Notes: generated by a model from the sequence alone, not told the origin. Shown: positions 46,681-56,487, numbered from the stretch's first letter. The stretch is DNA of 64,000 nucleotides from Pseudomonas sp. TH43 (GCF_016650635.1 NZ_JAEKFI010000003.1:434001-498000), one strand, 5' to 3'. Numbers and translations are program-made.

Positions 46681-46796
46681 GTTATTTCTTTACCTTGTCT
46701 TGCATAGACGGAGGCCACATTACTGGCTGCGCGTTCACAACCTGAACAATGCATGGCAGACCATCGATGTAGGTACAAAAACTGTTCATGAATACC

Positions 46797-48137
46797 TCAG
46801 CCTACCTGCTTGGTCGGGCTGTGATAGATATCAGCGAACATGTCAGCCATGGCTTCTTCGCTGGGTTCTTCCTGCATTTGCACGCTGACGGCGCGGCTGA
46901 CCAATTGATGACGGCGCGGCAGATGCAGATCATCCGGAATCCGTGGGCCATCGGTCAGGTACGCGACCGGCAATTCATGACTGATCGCCAGGCTCAACAC
47001 TTCGCCAAGGCTGGCCGTTTCATCCAGTTTAGTCAGGATGCACCCGGCGAGCCCGCAACGCTTGTAACTGTGATAAGCGGCGGTTAGAACCTGTTTCTGG
47101 CTGGTGGTTGCCAGCACGAGATAATTTTTTGCACGGATGCCACGTCCGGCCAGACTTTCGAGCTGCATGCGCAGGGCCGGATCGCTGGCTTGCAGGCCGG
47201 CGGTATCGATCAGCACCACGCGCTTGCGCAGCAGTGGATCCAGCGCTTGCACCAGCGACTGGCCCGGATCGACATGGGTTACCGGCACATTGAGGATGCG
47301 GCCCAGAGTCTTGAGTTGTTCCTGCGCGCCGATGCGGAAGCTGTCCATGCTCACCAGCGCGACATTCTGCGCGCCGTACTTGAGCACGTAACGTGCCGCG
47401 AGCTTGGCCAGCGTGGTGGTCTTGCCCATGCCGGCAGGGCCGACCATGGCAATCACACCGCCCTCTTCCAGCGGCTCGACTTCCGGTACGGCAATCATCC
47501 GCGCCAGGTGCGCGAGCAGCATGCGCCAGGCCTGACGGGGTTCTTCGATATCGGTAATCATCGACAGCAAGTCGCGCGACAACGGCCCGGACAGACCGAT
47601 GCGTTGCAGACGGCGATACAGATTGGCTTGCGCCGGACGGCTGCCTTGCAGCTGATTCCAGGCCAGGGTGCCGAGCTGAACTTCCATCAGCTCGCGCAGG
47701 CTGTTCAATTCAAAACGCATCGAATCCAGTGCACGTGGATCCACGCCGCCGGAGGACTGCGCAGGCGCCGGAGCTGGACGCGCCGGGGCGGCGTAGGTCG
47801 GTTCGCTCAACGGTTCGGCAGCGGTCAGCGGCAGGCCAGCGGTCAACGGCAACCCGGCAAAGATCTGGCGATTGCTATTGCCGTCGGCTTCGCCGCGCAG
47901 GCTCAACTCGGCCTGGGCGGTAACGATGCGCGACTGCGTCTTGCGCAGTTCGTCTTCGAGTTCCATGTTCGGAACCCGTGGCGCCAGCGCCGACAATTTG
48001 TAATCCAGTGCCGCCGTCAACTCGACACCGCCGGCAATGCGGCGATTGCCAATGATGGCGGCATCAGCGCCCAGCTCATCACGAACCAGCTTCATGGCCT
48101 GACGCATATCGGCGGCAAAGAAACGCTTAACTTGCAT
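46797..48137 (-). CDS. flhF: Flagellar placement GTPase FlhF
   Basis: A 446-residue SRP-family GTPase that places the flagellum at the pole. The N-terminal basic region (MQVKRFFAADMRQAMKLVRD) is followed by an Ala/Pro linker and the NG domain: GPAGMGKTTTLAKLAARYVL, FRIGAQEQLKTLGRILNVPV, VLIDTAGLQASDP and CILTKLDETASLG. It lies 11 bp after flhA. Confidence 0.96.
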   Translation of the reverse strand: MQVKRFFAADMRQAMKLVRDELGADAAIIGNRRIAGGVELTAALDYKLSALAPRVPNMELEDELRKTQSRIVTAQAELSLRGEADGNSNRQIFAGLPLTAGLPLTAAEPLSEPTYAAPARPAPAPAQSSGGVDPRALDSMRFELNSLRELMEVQLGTLAWNQLQGSRPAQANLYRRLQRIGLSGPLSRDLLSMITDIEEPRQAWRMLLAHLARMIAVPEVEPLEEGGVIAMVGPAGMGKTTTLAKLAARYVLKYGAQNVALVSMDSFRIGAQEQLKTLGRILNVPVTHVDPGQSLVQALDPLLRKRVVLIDTAGLQASDPALRMQLESLAGRGIRAKNYLVLATTSQKQVLTAAYHSYKRCGLAGCILTKLDETASLGEVLSLAISHELPVAYLTDGPRIPDDLHLPRRHQLVSRAVSVQMQEEPSEEAMADMFADIYHSPTKQVG

Positions 48138-48148
48138 AAACCACTACC

Positions 48149-50278
48149 TCAGCCGTTGGGCCCTACTGTCGCAACGATGGTCACTTGCTTGTTGTCCGGT
48201 ATTTCCTGGTAGGCCAGCACGTGCAGTCCAGGGACTGCGAGGCGGCCAAAGCGCGAGAGCATCGCGCGCACCGGGCCTGCTACCAACAGGATCACCGGCT
48301 GACCTTGCATTTCCTGACGCTGCGCCGCTTCGATGAGCGAACGTTGCAGCTTCTCGGCCATGCTTGGCTCCAGCAGAACACCCTCTTCCGAGCCTTGTCC
48401 TGCCTTCTGCAGACTATTGAGCAATATTTGTTCCAACCTTGGCTCCAAGGTGATCACAGGCAGCTCGGACTCAGTGCCTACAATGCTTTGGACGATGGCG
48501 CGCGATACGCCGACCCGCACAGCGGCCACCAACGCGGCGGTATCTTGACTCTTGGCGGCGTTGTTGGCGATGGCTTCGGCAATGCTGCGAATGTCGCGAA
48601 CCGGTACGTGTTCGGCCAACAGCGCTTGCAGCACTTTGAGCAACTGCGACAGCGAAACCACGCCCGGCACCAGCTCTTCCGCCAGTTTCGGCGAGCTTTT
48701 GGCCAGCAATTGCATGAGTTGCTGCACTTCTTCGTGGCCGATCAGTTCGCTGGAGTGCTTGTACAGAATCTGGTTTAAGTGCGTCGCAACCACGGTGCTG
48801 GCATCCACCACCGTGTAACCCAGCGACTGTGCCTGCGCGCGCTGGCTGATTTCGATCCACACCGCTTCGAGGCCGAAAGCCGGATCTTTGGCGTTGATAC
48901 CGTTGAGCGTGCCGTAGACCTGGCCCGGGTTGATCGCCAGCTCTCGATCCGGGTAGATCTCGGCTTCGGCGAGGATCACGCCCATCAGGGTCAGACGATA
49001 AGCGCTCGGCGCCAGATCGAGGTTGTCGCGGATGTGCACGGTTGGCATCAGGAAGCCCAGATCCTGCGAGAGCTTCTTGCGCACGCCCTTGATCCGCGCG
49101 AGCAATTGCCCACCCTGATTGCGGTCCACCAGCGGGATCAGGCGATAGCCGACTTCGAGGCCGATCATGTCGATCGGCGTCACGTCATCCCAGCCAAGCT
49201 CTTTGGTTTCCATGGCGCGGGCCGGCGATGGCAGCAGTTCCTGCTGGCGCTGAACCTCTTGCAGGGCCTGCACCTTGACGGCGTTTTGCTTCTTCCAGAA
49301 CAGGTAAGCGCCACCGGCGGCCAGCGCAGCCATGCTCAGGAACGAGAAGTGCGGCATGCCCGGCACTAGGCCCATGACCGCCATCAGACCTGCGGCCACC
49401 GCCAGCGCTTTCGGCGAGGCGAACATCTGGCGATTGATCTGCTTGCCCATGTCTTCCGAGCCGGAAGCACGGGTCACCATGATCGCCGCCGCTGTCGATA
49501 ACAACAGTGATGGCAATTGCGCCACTAAACCGTCACCGATGGTCAGCAAGGCGTAAACCCGACCGGCGTCGCCGAAGCTCATGTTGTGCTGGAAGATACC
49601 GACGGCCATACCGCCGATAAGATTGATGAACAGAATCAGCAGGCCGGCAATCGCATCACCACGGACGAATTTGCTGGCACCGTCCATCGAACCGTAGAAC
49701 TCGGCCTCTTGGGCAACTTCGGAGCGACGCGCCTTGGCCTGGTTCTGGTCGATCAGGCCGGCATTGAGGTCGGCGTCGATCGCCATTTGTTTGCCGGGCA
49801 TCGCATCGAGGGTGAAACGTGCGCTCACCTCGGAAATCCGCCCGGCACCCTTGGTCACCACGACGAAGTTGATGATCATCAGGATCGCGAAGACCACGAT
49901 ACCGACCACGTAGTTACCGCCGATCACCACCTCACCGAAGGCCTGGATCACCTTACCGGCGGCGGCGTGGCCGTCCTGACCGTGGAGCATTACTACCCGC
50001 GTCGACGCCACGTTCAAGGCCAGCCGCAGCAACGTCGCGACCAGCAGAATGGTCGGGAACACCGCGAAATCCAGCGGCCGCAGCGCGTACACGCAGACCA
50101 GCAAAACGACGATCGACAGGGCGATGTTGAAGGTGAAGAACACGTCCAGCAAGAACGGCGGCACCGGCAACATCATCATCGCCAGCATGACCAGCAGCAA
50201 CAACGGCACGCCCAGATTGCCTCGACTGAGGTCGGCAATGTTCGAGCGAGCGTTGTTGATTAACTGAGAGCGATCCAC
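48149..50278 (-). CDS. flhA: Flagellar export gate protein FlhA
   Basis: A 709-residue export apparatus component with eight N-terminal membrane helices and the FHIPEP-region signature (GAGRISEVSARFTLDAMPGK, then QMAIDADLNAGLIDQNQAK). A large cytoplasmic domain (from about 360) docks chaperone-substrate complexes. Family length matches. It is separated from flhB by a 1.3-kb islet on the other strand, unlike the tight fli genes upstream. Confidence 0.96.
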   Translation of the reverse strand: MDRSQLINNARSNIADLSRGNLGVPLLLLVMLAMMMLPVPPFLLDVFFTFNIALSIVVLLVCVYALRPLDFAVFPTILLVATLLRLALNVASTRVVMLHGQDGHAAAGKVIQAFGEVVIGGNYVVGIVVFAILMIINFVVVTKGAGRISEVSARFTLDAMPGKQMAIDADLNAGLIDQNQAKARRSEVAQEAEFYGSMDGASKFVRGDAIAGLLILFINLIGGMAVGIFQHNMSFGDAGRVYALLTIGDGLVAQLPSLLLSTAAAIMVTRASGSEDMGKQINRQMFASPKALAVAAGLMAVMGLVPGMPHFSFLSMAALAAGGAYLFWKKQNAVKVQALQEVQRQQELLPSPARAMETKELGWDDVTPIDMIGLEVGYRLIPLVDRNQGGQLLARIKGVRKKLSQDLGFLMPTVHIRDNLDLAPSAYRLTLMGVILAEAEIYPDRELAINPGQVYGTLNGINAKDPAFGLEAVWIEISQRAQAQSLGYTVVDASTVVATHLNQILYKHSSELIGHEEVQQLMQLLAKSSPKLAEELVPGVVSLSQLLKVLQALLAEHVPVRDIRSIAEAIANNAAKSQDTAALVAAVRVGVSRAIVQSIVGTESELPVITLEPRLEQILLNSLQKAGQGSEEGVLLEPSMAEKLQRSLIEAAQRQEMQGQPVILLVAGPVRAMLSRFGRLAVPGLHVLAYQEIPDNKQVTIVATVGPNG

Positions 50279-50340
50279 CGGTTTTCCCCGTTCCTTTAAA
50301 GCAAACTTTTGACGCCCGACACAGGCGCACGGCGGCTATT

Positions 50341-50355
50341 GCAAGAAGCCTTCCA
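50341..50355 (-). promoter_or_regulatory. Sigma-54-type promoter candidate upstream of flhA
   Basis: TGGAAGGCTTCTTGC on the minus strand, with GG/GC spacing correct and TTGC at -12 but two mismatches in the -24 box, 63 bp before the flhA start. Confidence 0.35.
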
Positions 50356-50419
50356 ACTTTTGCCAACGGATGAAACAGAGAGGGTTGATCGGGGAATTTC
50401 TGCTGATCGGAGCGCCGCC

Positions 50420-50492
50420 TTCGCGAGCAAGCTTTGCTCCTACAGATCCTGGATACGTCATAGAACTCGTAGGAGCAGAGCTTGCTCGCGAA
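50420..50492. repeat. REPIN, GAGCAAGCTTTGC form
   Basis: Inverted arms TTCGCGAGCAAGCTTTGC... and ...GCAGAGCTTGCTCGCGAA around a short loop, a further REP variant. Confidence 0.85.
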
Positions 50493-50690
50493 GAGGCCAG
50501 CGAATTCGGCGAAAACCTCAGAAAATCCCGGCACCGCCCTAGCCGGAGAAGAACACCGTCGTTTTCACGAGGACCTCCAACCGAGATTTTGCTTTTTAAA
50601 CGCTGCTGTTTAAAAGACACCTCCAGACACGTCTCGCAGGCTACACATCCTTGCGCCATTGCCTACAGCTACGCCAGAATCGGCCGGCTT

Positions 50691-50950
50691 GTGCGCTTTG
50701 GGGGCGGGTTCTATTGTGGTCCGGTCGCTGACGAATCAGCGATCGGGTTTAGCGACTCGAACTCAAGTCAAAGGTGCATCGGCGTTCCAGGCTTCGTTGC
50801 GGATCTGTATTTTCGCGATTTCGTCATGGTGGCTGTATGCGGGAGACCCTCGGGTCTGCCGGGTGCCTTTGTCCGGTTCGCTAACCTGCGTACAGCCGCC
50901 ACCCCTCCTGTTTAGCGACAGGTTGTAGCGGCTCCACTTCAAAGGAGCTT
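50691..50950 (+). ncRNA. Structured RNA leader candidate upstream of the DUF6124 gene
   Basis: Four pairings are visible: a CCGGTCGCTGA/TCAGCGATCGG hairpin with CGAA loop (50721-50746); a long-range stem GGTGGCTGTATGC (from 50828) with GCGTACAGCCGCCACC (to 50903), interrupted by a 3-nt bulge; an inner AGACC/GGTCT hairpin at 50844-50857; and a CCTGT/ACAGG hairpin (50907-50922). The decamer GTTTAGCGAC occurs twice (50747 and 50910). It ends just before AAAGGAG and the ATG. This pattern is too regular for spacer DNA and suggests a cis-acting RNA or small RNA. Confidence 0.45.
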
Positions 50951-50954
50951 CACC

Positions 50955-51320
50955 ATGATCAAACCAACACCCAACCCACCCGAAACCGAAACCGACCTCA
51001 CCTCCCCCTACGAATCCCTCGATTCAAAAAAACTCCACGAAGCCGCCGACCGCGCCCTCGATCACTACCTCTGCCCGCCCGGGTCTGCTCCCATTCAACG
51101 CAAAACCCGCTCTATGTTCGCCGTCACCGCAGACTTCAAAAACGAAGAATTGTTGGCCAACGCCTGCGAAACCCTCGCCTCAGCCAGAACCATCGCCAAT
51201 GACTTCGCCAACCTCATACCCGCATCACAACGCAGGACGCTGCTGGGCATTGCGCAACTGATCATGCTCGGGGAACTGGCGGTGAATCGGGCGCTGGATA
51301 ATCTCGAGCTGCCCGCCTGA
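50955..51320 (+). CDS. DUF6124-type small protein of unknown function
   Basis: A 121-residue soluble protein. A Pro/Thr-rich start (MIKPTPNPPETETDLTSPYE) is followed by helical segments (LDSKKLHEAADRALDHYLCP; NEELLANACETLASARTIAN; LLGIAQLIMLGELAVNRALD). It resembles a Pseudomonas family of small proteins, including DUF3077/DUF6124 types, with no established function. AAAGGAG precedes the ATG. It is the only plus-strand gene inside the flagellar cluster right of 35743, and it is bordered by repeats on both sides. Confidence 0.7.
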   Translation: MIKPTPNPPETETDLTSPYESLDSKKLHEAADRALDHYLCPPGSAPIQRKTRSMFAVTADFKNEELLANACETLASARTIANDFANLIPASQRRTLLGIAQLIMLGELAVNRALDNLELPA

Positions 51321-51337
51321 GAAGTCAGACAAAAATC

Positions 51338-51468
51338 CGTGGCGAGGGGATTTATCCCGTTCGGCTGCGCAGCAGTCGTGAAACCTGACACTCGGTATTC
51401 CCGAACGATAGAAGTCACAGGTTTTGGGGCTGCTGCGCAGCCCAGCGGGGATGAATCCCCTCGCCACA
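51338..51468. repeat. Large palindromic repeat, GGCGAGGGG family
   Basis: Arms TGGCGAGGGGATTTATCCC and GGGGATGAATCCCCTCGCCA enclose about 85 nt that include a second inner inverted pair (GGCTGCGCAGCAG/CTGCTGCGCAGCC). Family member of the element at 11555. Confidence 0.85.
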
Positions 51469-51507
51469 AGGATCTCGCAGGGGCTGGATTATCATTCGGA
51501 CAGAAAA

Positions 51508-51584
51508 AAAGATCGCAGCCTTCGGCAGCTTCTACAGGTGGAATGCAAACCAGGTAGGAGCTGCCGAAGGCTGCGATCTTTTGA
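51508..51584. repeat. Palindromic repeat, GCTGCGATCTTTTGA family
   Basis: Inverted arms with GATCGCAGCCTTCGGCAGC and GCTGCCGAAGGCTGCGATC, immediately downstream of flhB. Could act as a transcript end for flhB on the minus strand, though without a clear T-run. Confidence 0.85.
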
Positions 51585-51596
51585 TGTTGATGCCCA

Positions 51597-52736
51597 TCAG
51601 GAGTCGCGACGCAAATCCGGCGGAATCGGCAAGTCGTCCTTGAGCGGATCCGGGCGCTTGCCCTTGCCCGCGCGGAATTGGCGGATCTGGTAGACGTAGG
51701 CCAGTACCTGCGCGACGGCCAGGTACAAGCCGCCAGGGATTTCCTGGTCGAGTTCGGTGGAGTAGTAGATCGACCGCGCCAGCCCCGGCGACTCAAGGAG
51801 CATGACGTTGTTGGCCACGGCGATTTCACGAATTTTCAGAGCCAGGAAGTCGCTACCCTTGGCCAGCAGGACTGGCGCCCCGCCCTTCTCCGAATCGTAT
51901 TTGAGCGCCACGGCGTAGTGAGTCGGGTTGGTAATGACCACGTCGGCAGTCGGAATCGCCGCCATCATCCGCCGTTGGGACATCTCGCGCTGAGTCTGGC
52001 GAATCCGCTGCTTGACCTCTGGCCGGCCTTCTTGATCCTTGTGCTCGTCGCGCACTTCCTGCTTGGTCATCAGCAGTTTCTTGTGGGCTTCCCAGAGCTG
52101 CACCGGCACGTCGACCGCCGCGATGATGATCAACCCGCAAGCCAGCCACAAGGTACTCCACCCCACCAGCGTCACGCTGTGAATGATCGCCCGATCCAGC
52201 GGCTCATGCGCGATTCGCAAAAAGTCGTCAACGTCGGCGGACAGCACCACCAATGCCACACCCAAGGTGATCAAAAACTTCGCCAGCGCTTTGAGCAACT
52301 CGACCACGGACTTGAACGAGAACATCCGCTTGATGCCCGCAGCCGGGTTCATCCGGCTGAACTTGGGCGCCATGGAACCGGCCGCGAACAGCCAGCCACC
52401 AAGGGAAATCGGCCCGACCAGCGCGGCAATCAACAAGGTGATCATGATCGGCTGAATCGCCACCAGCGCGAGCTTGCCGGACTGCATCAGAAACGCGCCC
52501 ATGGAACCCTGATTCATGATCACTTCGCGCGACAGCGTGAAGTTCATACGCATCAGGTCCATCAGGTCTTCCGCCAGCATCCCGCCGAATATCAACAGTG
52601 CGCTGGCGCCGGCCATCATCACGGCAAGGGTGTTGAGTTCTTTCGAGCGGGCGATCTCGCCCTTCTCACGGGAATCCTTTTTACGTTTCTCCGTGGGGTC
52701 TTCTGTTTTGTCCTGACCGCTTTCGCTCTCAGCCAT
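51597..52736 (-). CDS. flhB: Flagellar export switch protein FlhB
   Basis: A 379-residue export apparatus protein. The cytoplasmic N-terminus (DKTEDPTEKRKKDSREKGEI) is followed by four membrane helices and the autocleavage site NPTHYAVALKYDSEKGGAP. The C-terminal FlhBcc domain ends in LAQVLAYVYQIRQFRAGKG. It switches substrate from hook to filament together with FliK. Last gene of fliLMNOPQR-flhB. Confidence 0.96.
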   Translation of the reverse strand: MAESESGQDKTEDPTEKRKKDSREKGEIARSKELNTLAVMMAGASALLIFGGMLAEDLMDLMRMNFTLSREVIMNQGSMGAFLMQSGKLALVAIQPIMITLLIAALVGPISLGGWLFAAGSMAPKFSRMNPAAGIKRMFSFKSVVELLKALAKFLITLGVALVVLSADVDDFLRIAHEPLDRAIIHSVTLVGWSTLWLACGLIIIAAVDVPVQLWEAHKKLLMTKQEVRDEHKDQEGRPEVKQRIRQTQREMSQRRMMAAIPTADVVITNPTHYAVALKYDSEKGGAPVLLAKGSDFLALKIREIAVANNVMLLESPGLARSIYYSTELDQEIPGGLYLAVAQVLAYVYQIRQFRAGKGKRPDPLKDDLPIPPDLRRDS

Positions 52737-52739
52737 GAG

Positions 52740-53525
52740 TCAGCGCGCCCGTGCCAGTTCACGTAGCAACTGCAGGGCCTCGGTGGCCAGCGGTTGATAC
52801 TGATTGAGAATGTCCGCCAGACCGACCCAGACGATGAACAAGCCGAGCACCAGGGTCAGCGGAAAACCGATAGAAAAAATATTCAGTTGCGGCGCGGCAC
52901 GGGTCATTACGCCAAAGGCAATGTTGACCACCAGCAACGCCGTCACTGCCGGCAACACCAGCAACAACGCCGCCCCCAGCACCCAGCCGAGCTTGCCGGC
53001 CAACTCCCAGTAATGCGCGGTCATCAACCCACTGCCCACCGGCAACGTGGTGAAGCTCTCGGTGAGAACTTCGAAGACCACCAGATGGCCATTCATCGCC
53101 AGAAACAACAACGTAACCAGCATGGTGAAGAACTGCCCGATCACCGCCACCGACACACCGTTGGCCGGGTCGACCATTGAGGCGAAGCCCATACCCATCT
53201 GGATAGCGACAATCTGCCCGGCCACCGCGAAGGCCTGGAAAAACAGCTGCAAGGAAAATCCGAGCACAGCGCCGACCAGAATCTGCTCGGCGATCAACAG
53301 CAGACCACTGAGATCAAGCGGGCTGACTGCCGGCATCGGCGGCAGCCCCGGAACAATCACCACGGTAATCGCCACGGCGAAATACAGGCGCACACGCCGG
53401 GGGATGAGAGTTGTGCCGAACACGGGCATGACCATCAGCATCGATGCGACGCGAAACAGCGGCAACATGAACGTCGCCACCCAGGAACTGATCTGGGTGT
53501 CGGTCAACTGCAGCAGCGATTGCAT
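52740..53525 (-). CDS. fliR: Flagellar export protein FliR
   Basis: A 261-residue inner-membrane export core protein with about six helices: WVATFMLPLFRVASMLMVMP, FAVAGQIVAIQMGMGFASMV (containing the QIVAIQMG family segment) and IGFPLTLVLGLFIVWVGLAD. With FliP and FliQ it forms the export gate. 3 bp gaps on both sides. Confidence 0.95.
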   Translation of the reverse strand: MQSLLQLTDTQISSWVATFMLPLFRVASMLMVMPVFGTTLIPRRVRLYFAVAITVVIVPGLPPMPAVSPLDLSGLLLIAEQILVGAVLGFSLQLFFQAFAVAGQIVAIQMGMGFASMVDPANGVSVAVIGQFFTMLVTLLFLAMNGHLVVFEVLTESFTTLPVGSGLMTAHYWELAGKLGWVLGAALLLVLPAVTALLVVNIAFGVMTRAAPQLNIFSIGFPLTLVLGLFIVWVGLADILNQYQPLATEALQLLRELARAR

Positions 53526-53528
53526 GGC

Positions 53529-53798
53529 CTAGCCGATGACCATCGGAATGTTTTTGTACAACTGAATGATGTACTCCATGAAGGTCTGCACGATCCACGG
53601 ACCGGCGACGATCAGCGTGACCAGCATCACCAGCAGACGCGGCAGGAAGCTCAGAGTCTGTTCGTTGATCTGCGTGGCCGCCTGGAACATCGCCACCAGC
53701 AAACCGACCAACAGGCTCGGCACCACCAGAATCGCGACCATCAACGTAGTCAGCCACAGCGCTTCACGAAATATGTCGACCGCGACTTCCGGCGTCAT
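53529..53798 (-). CDS. fliQ: Flagellar export protein FliQ
   Basis: An 89-residue protein with two membrane helices ([40 protein letters not shown]) and the conserved loop [16 protein letters not shown]. Export gate subunit. Overlaps the end of fliP by 4 bp. Confidence 0.95.
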   Translation of the reverse strand: MTPEVAVDIFREALWLTTLMVAILVVPSLLVGLLVAMFQAATQINEQTLSFLPRLLVMLVTLIVAGPWIVQTFMEYIIQLYKNIPMVIG

Positions 53799-54553
53799 GG
53801 CGAGACACCTCCGAAACTGCTGGCGAGCGTGCCGATGATCAGTGCCCAGCCATCGACCAGCACAAACAGCATGATTTTGAACGGCAGGGAAATGATCAGC
53901 GGGGAGAGCATCATCATACCCATCGCCATCAGCACACTGGCCACGACGAGGTCGATGATCAGGAACGGAATGAAGATCATGAAGCCGATCTGGAACGCGG
54001 TTTTCAGCTCGGACGTGACGAACGCGGGTACCAGAATGGTCAGCGGCGCCTGATCCGGGGTGGCAATGTCGGTGCGCTTGGACAGGCGCATGAACAGCTC
54101 CAGATCACTGGTGCGGGTCTGCGCGAGCATGAAGTCCTTGATCGGCACCTGAGCTTTTTCCACCGCTTGCTGAGCCGTGAGTTTCTCGGCCAGATACGGC
54201 TGCAACGCATCGTTGTTCACGCGATCGAACACCGGCGCCATGATGAACATGGTCAGGAACAGCGCCATGCCGGTGAGGATCTGGTTCGACGGCGTCTGTT
54301 GCAGACCGAGGGCCTGCCGCAGGATCGAGAAGACGATGATGATCCGCGTGAAGCTGGTCATCAGGATGACCGCCGCCGGGATAAAACTCAGCGCGGTCAT
54401 GATCAGCAGGATCTGCAGACTGACCGAATACTCCTGCGCGCCGTCGGCGTTGGTGCCCAGCGTGATTGCCGGGATCGACAACGGATCGGCGGCGAACGCC
54501 AGCGGCGCGGCCAGCAACAGGGCCAGCGTCAAGACGATGCGTAGCGCACCCAT
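53795..54553 (-). CDS. fliP: Flagellar export protein FliP
   Basis: A 252-residue export gate subunit. A cleavable signal peptide ([18 protein letters not shown]) is followed by helices with [20 protein letters not shown] and [20 protein letters not shown], the two FliP signatures. The start codon shares its last base with the stop of fliO (overlap at 54553). Confidence 0.95.
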   Translation of the reverse strand: MGALRIVLTLALLLAAPLAFAADPLSIPAITLGTNADGAQEYSVSLQILLIMTALSFIPAAVILMTSFTRIIIVFSILRQALGLQQTPSNQILTGMALFLTMFIMAPVFDRVNNDALQPYLAEKLTAQQAVEKAQVPIKDFMLAQTRTSDLELFMRLSKRTDIATPDQAPLTILVPAFVTSELKTAFQIGFMIFIPFLIIDLVVASVLMAMGMMMLSPLIISLPFKIMLFVLVDGWALIIGTLASSFGGVSP

Positions 54554-55011
54554 TACTTCGTATCCTTCTGATCCTTGCCGAGAATCTTCAGCAACTGCTG
54601 GGCAAAATCCGGCGTGGCTTTTTCACTGGTGCTCGGCACTGGCACCGGCTCTTTGAGCACGTGCAGCGCGGTGATGGTACCGGGGCTCAAGCCGAGCAGA
54701 ATCTGCTCGTTGCCGACCTGGACCAGCATCAAGCGATCCCTTGGGCCGAGCGCGCGCGAGCCGATCAACTCGATCACCTGGCCCTTGCCCGCCGGGCCTG
54801 CCTGCTGCACGCGGCGCAACAGCCAGGCGAGGAAGAAGATCAGGCCCAGCACCAGCAGCAGACCGAACACCAGTTGCGTCAGCTGACCGGCCACGCCGCT
54901 GTTGACCATCGGCGTGGTGGCCGCAGGCACGCTTGCAGCGACGGTGGCTGCAGGCTCGGCAGCCAGCACGGTCAATGGCAGCGCCAGCAGCGCCCAGAGA
55001 AACCTTTTCAC
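54553..55011 (-). CDS. fliO: Flagellar export-apparatus assembly protein FliO
   Basis: A 152-residue protein with an N-terminal signal-like segment ([18 protein letters not shown]), one membrane helix ([20 protein letters not shown]) and a cytoplasmic FliO domain ([39 protein letters not shown]). It helps assemble FliP. Starts directly after fliN. Confidence 0.93.
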   Translation of the reverse strand: MKRFLWALLALPLTVLAAEPAATVAASVPAATTPMVNSGVAGQLTQLVFGLLLVLGLIFFLAWLLRRVQQAGPAGKGQVIELIGSRALGPRDRLMLVQVGNEQILLGLSPGTITALHVLKEPVPVPSTSEKATPDFAQQLLKILGKDQKDTK

Positions 55012-55464
55012 TCAGCGCAGCTTCTTGATGCGTTCGCTTGGGCTGATCACGTCAGTCAGGCGGATGCCGAACTTTTCGTTGACCACGACCACTTCGCCGT
55101 GCGCGATCAGCGTGCCGTTGACCAGCACGTCCAGCGGCTCACCCGCCAGGCGATCCAGCTCGATCACCGAACCCTGATTGAGTTGCAGCAGGTTGCGGAT
55201 GTTGATGTCGGTGCTGCCCACTTCCATCGAGATCGACACCGGGATGTCGAGGATCACGTCCAGGTTCGGACCGTCCAGTGTCACCGGATCGTTGTTCTTC
55301 GGCACGCTGCCGAACTCTTCCATCGGCAGACGCGAGCCGCTGGATGCGTCGGCCGCCAGCAGTGCGTCGATGTCAGCTTGACCATCACCGGTTTCTTCCA
55401 GGGCAGCAGCCCATTCATCAGCCAGTGCCTGGTCGTCCTGGGCGTTCATATCGTCGTTCATCAT
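55012..55464 (-). CDS. fliN: Flagellar motor switch protein FliN
   Basis: A 150-residue C-ring protein. The N-terminal half is acidic and variable, and the C-terminal SpoA domain has LDVILDIPVSISMEVGSTDI, LLQLNQGSVIELDRLAGEPL and VVVNEKFGIRLTDVISP. It binds CheY-P with FliM. It follows fliM by 54 bp. Confidence 0.95.
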   Translation of the reverse strand: MMNDDMNAQDDQALADEWAAALEETGDGQADIDALLAADASSGSRLPMEEFGSVPKNNDPVTLDGPNLDVILDIPVSISMEVGSTDINIRNLLQLNQGSVIELDRLAGEPLDVLVNGTLIAHGEVVVVNEKFGIRLTDVISPSERIKKLR

Positions 55465-55518
55465 GTGTCCTCGGCGGGCAACAATTCAGTTAATGCAAAA
55501 AGGGAGGGTGGCGCCGCT

Positions 55519-56487
55519 TCAGCGACGCTCGATCGGCTCGATCACTTGCAACGCGAGGTTGCCTTTGTGCGAGCCCATCTTGACCTTGAAGGCCGGCACG
55601 CCGTTGGCGCGCATGATCATCTCTTCCGGCATCTCGACCGGGATCACATCGCCCGGCTGCATGTGCAGGATGTCGCGCAGTTTCAACTGGCGGCGGGCAA
55701 CGGTGGCACCAATCGGTACGTCGACATCGAGCACGTCCTGGCGCAGGGCGTTGACCCAGCGCTCGTCCTGATCGTCGAGGTCCGACTGGAAACCGGCGTC
55801 GAGCATTTCGCGCACCGGCTCGATCATCGAGTACGGCATGGTCACGTGCAGATCGCCGCCACCGCCATCGAGTTCGATGTGGAACGTGGAGACCACGATC
55901 GCTTCGCTCGGGCCGACGATGTTGGCCATGGCCGGGTTCACTTCCGAGTTGATGTACTCGAAATTGACTTCCATGATCGCCTGCCAGGCTTCTTTCAAGT
56001 CGACGAAGGCCTGTTCCAGCACCATGCGCACCACGCGCAGTTCGGTCGGGGTGAATTCACGCCCTTCGATCTTGGCGTGACGGCCATCGCCGCCGAAGAA
56101 GTTGTCCACCAGCTTGAACACCAGTTTGGCGTCCAGGATGAACAGCGCGGTGCCGCGCAACGGTTTGATCTTGACCAGGTTGAGGCTGGTCGGTACGTAC
56201 AGCGAGTGCACGTATTCGCCGAATTTCATCACCTGTACGCCACCGACGGCAACGTCCGCCGAGCGACGCAGCATGTTGAACATGCTGATGCGGGTGTAAC
56301 GGGCAAAACGCTCGTTGATCATTTCCAAAGTCGGCATGCGTCCACGGACGATGCGATCCTGGCTGGTCAGGTCGTAGCTTTTGACACTGCCGGGTTCGGC
56401 AGCGTTATCGGTCTGTACCAGACCATCGTCGACGCCATGCAACAGCGCATCGATTTCATCCTGGGACAGCAGATCCTGCACGGCCAT
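55519..56487 (-). CDS. fliM: Flagellar motor switch protein FliM
   Basis: A 322-residue C-ring protein. The N-terminal CheY-binding peptide is LLSQDEIDALLHGVDD. The middle CheC-like domain runs from LTSQDRIVRGRMPTLEMINE to VSTFHIELDGGGGDLHVTMP, and the C-terminal SpoA domain includes VDVPIGATVARRQLKLRDIL. Start 9 bp after fliL. Confidence 0.96.
   Translation of the reverse strand: MAVQDLLSQDEIDALLHGVDDGLVQTDNAAEPGSVKSYDLTSQDRIVRGRMPTLEMINERFARYTRISMFNMLRRSADVAVGGVQVMKFGEYVHSLYVPTSLNLVKIKPLRGTALFILDAKLVFKLVDNFFGGDGRHAKIEGREFTPTELRVVRMVLEQAFVDLKEAWQAIMEVNFEYINSEVNPAMANIVGPSEAIVVSTFHIELDGGGGDLHVTMPYSMIEPVREMLDAGFQSDLDDQDERWVNALRQDVLDVDVPIGATVARRQLKLRDILHMQPGDVIPVEMPEEMIMRANGVPAFKVKMGSHKGNLALQVIEPIERR

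Larger units (their letters stand above)
50279..50954. other. Gene-poor region between divergent flhA and the DUF6124 gene
   Basis: 676 bp holding, from left to right, a sigma-54 promoter candidate for flhA, a REPIN and a strongly structured leader before 50955. Two overlapping open frames across the leader (TTG-started at 50659 and a longer one from 50370) have no credible ribosome sites. Confidence 0.6.

Noticed and set aside
50659..50928. 89-codon open frame across the structured leader
   Set aside because: TTG start without ribosome site; codons follow the RNA stems. Could be a leader peptide but not supported.
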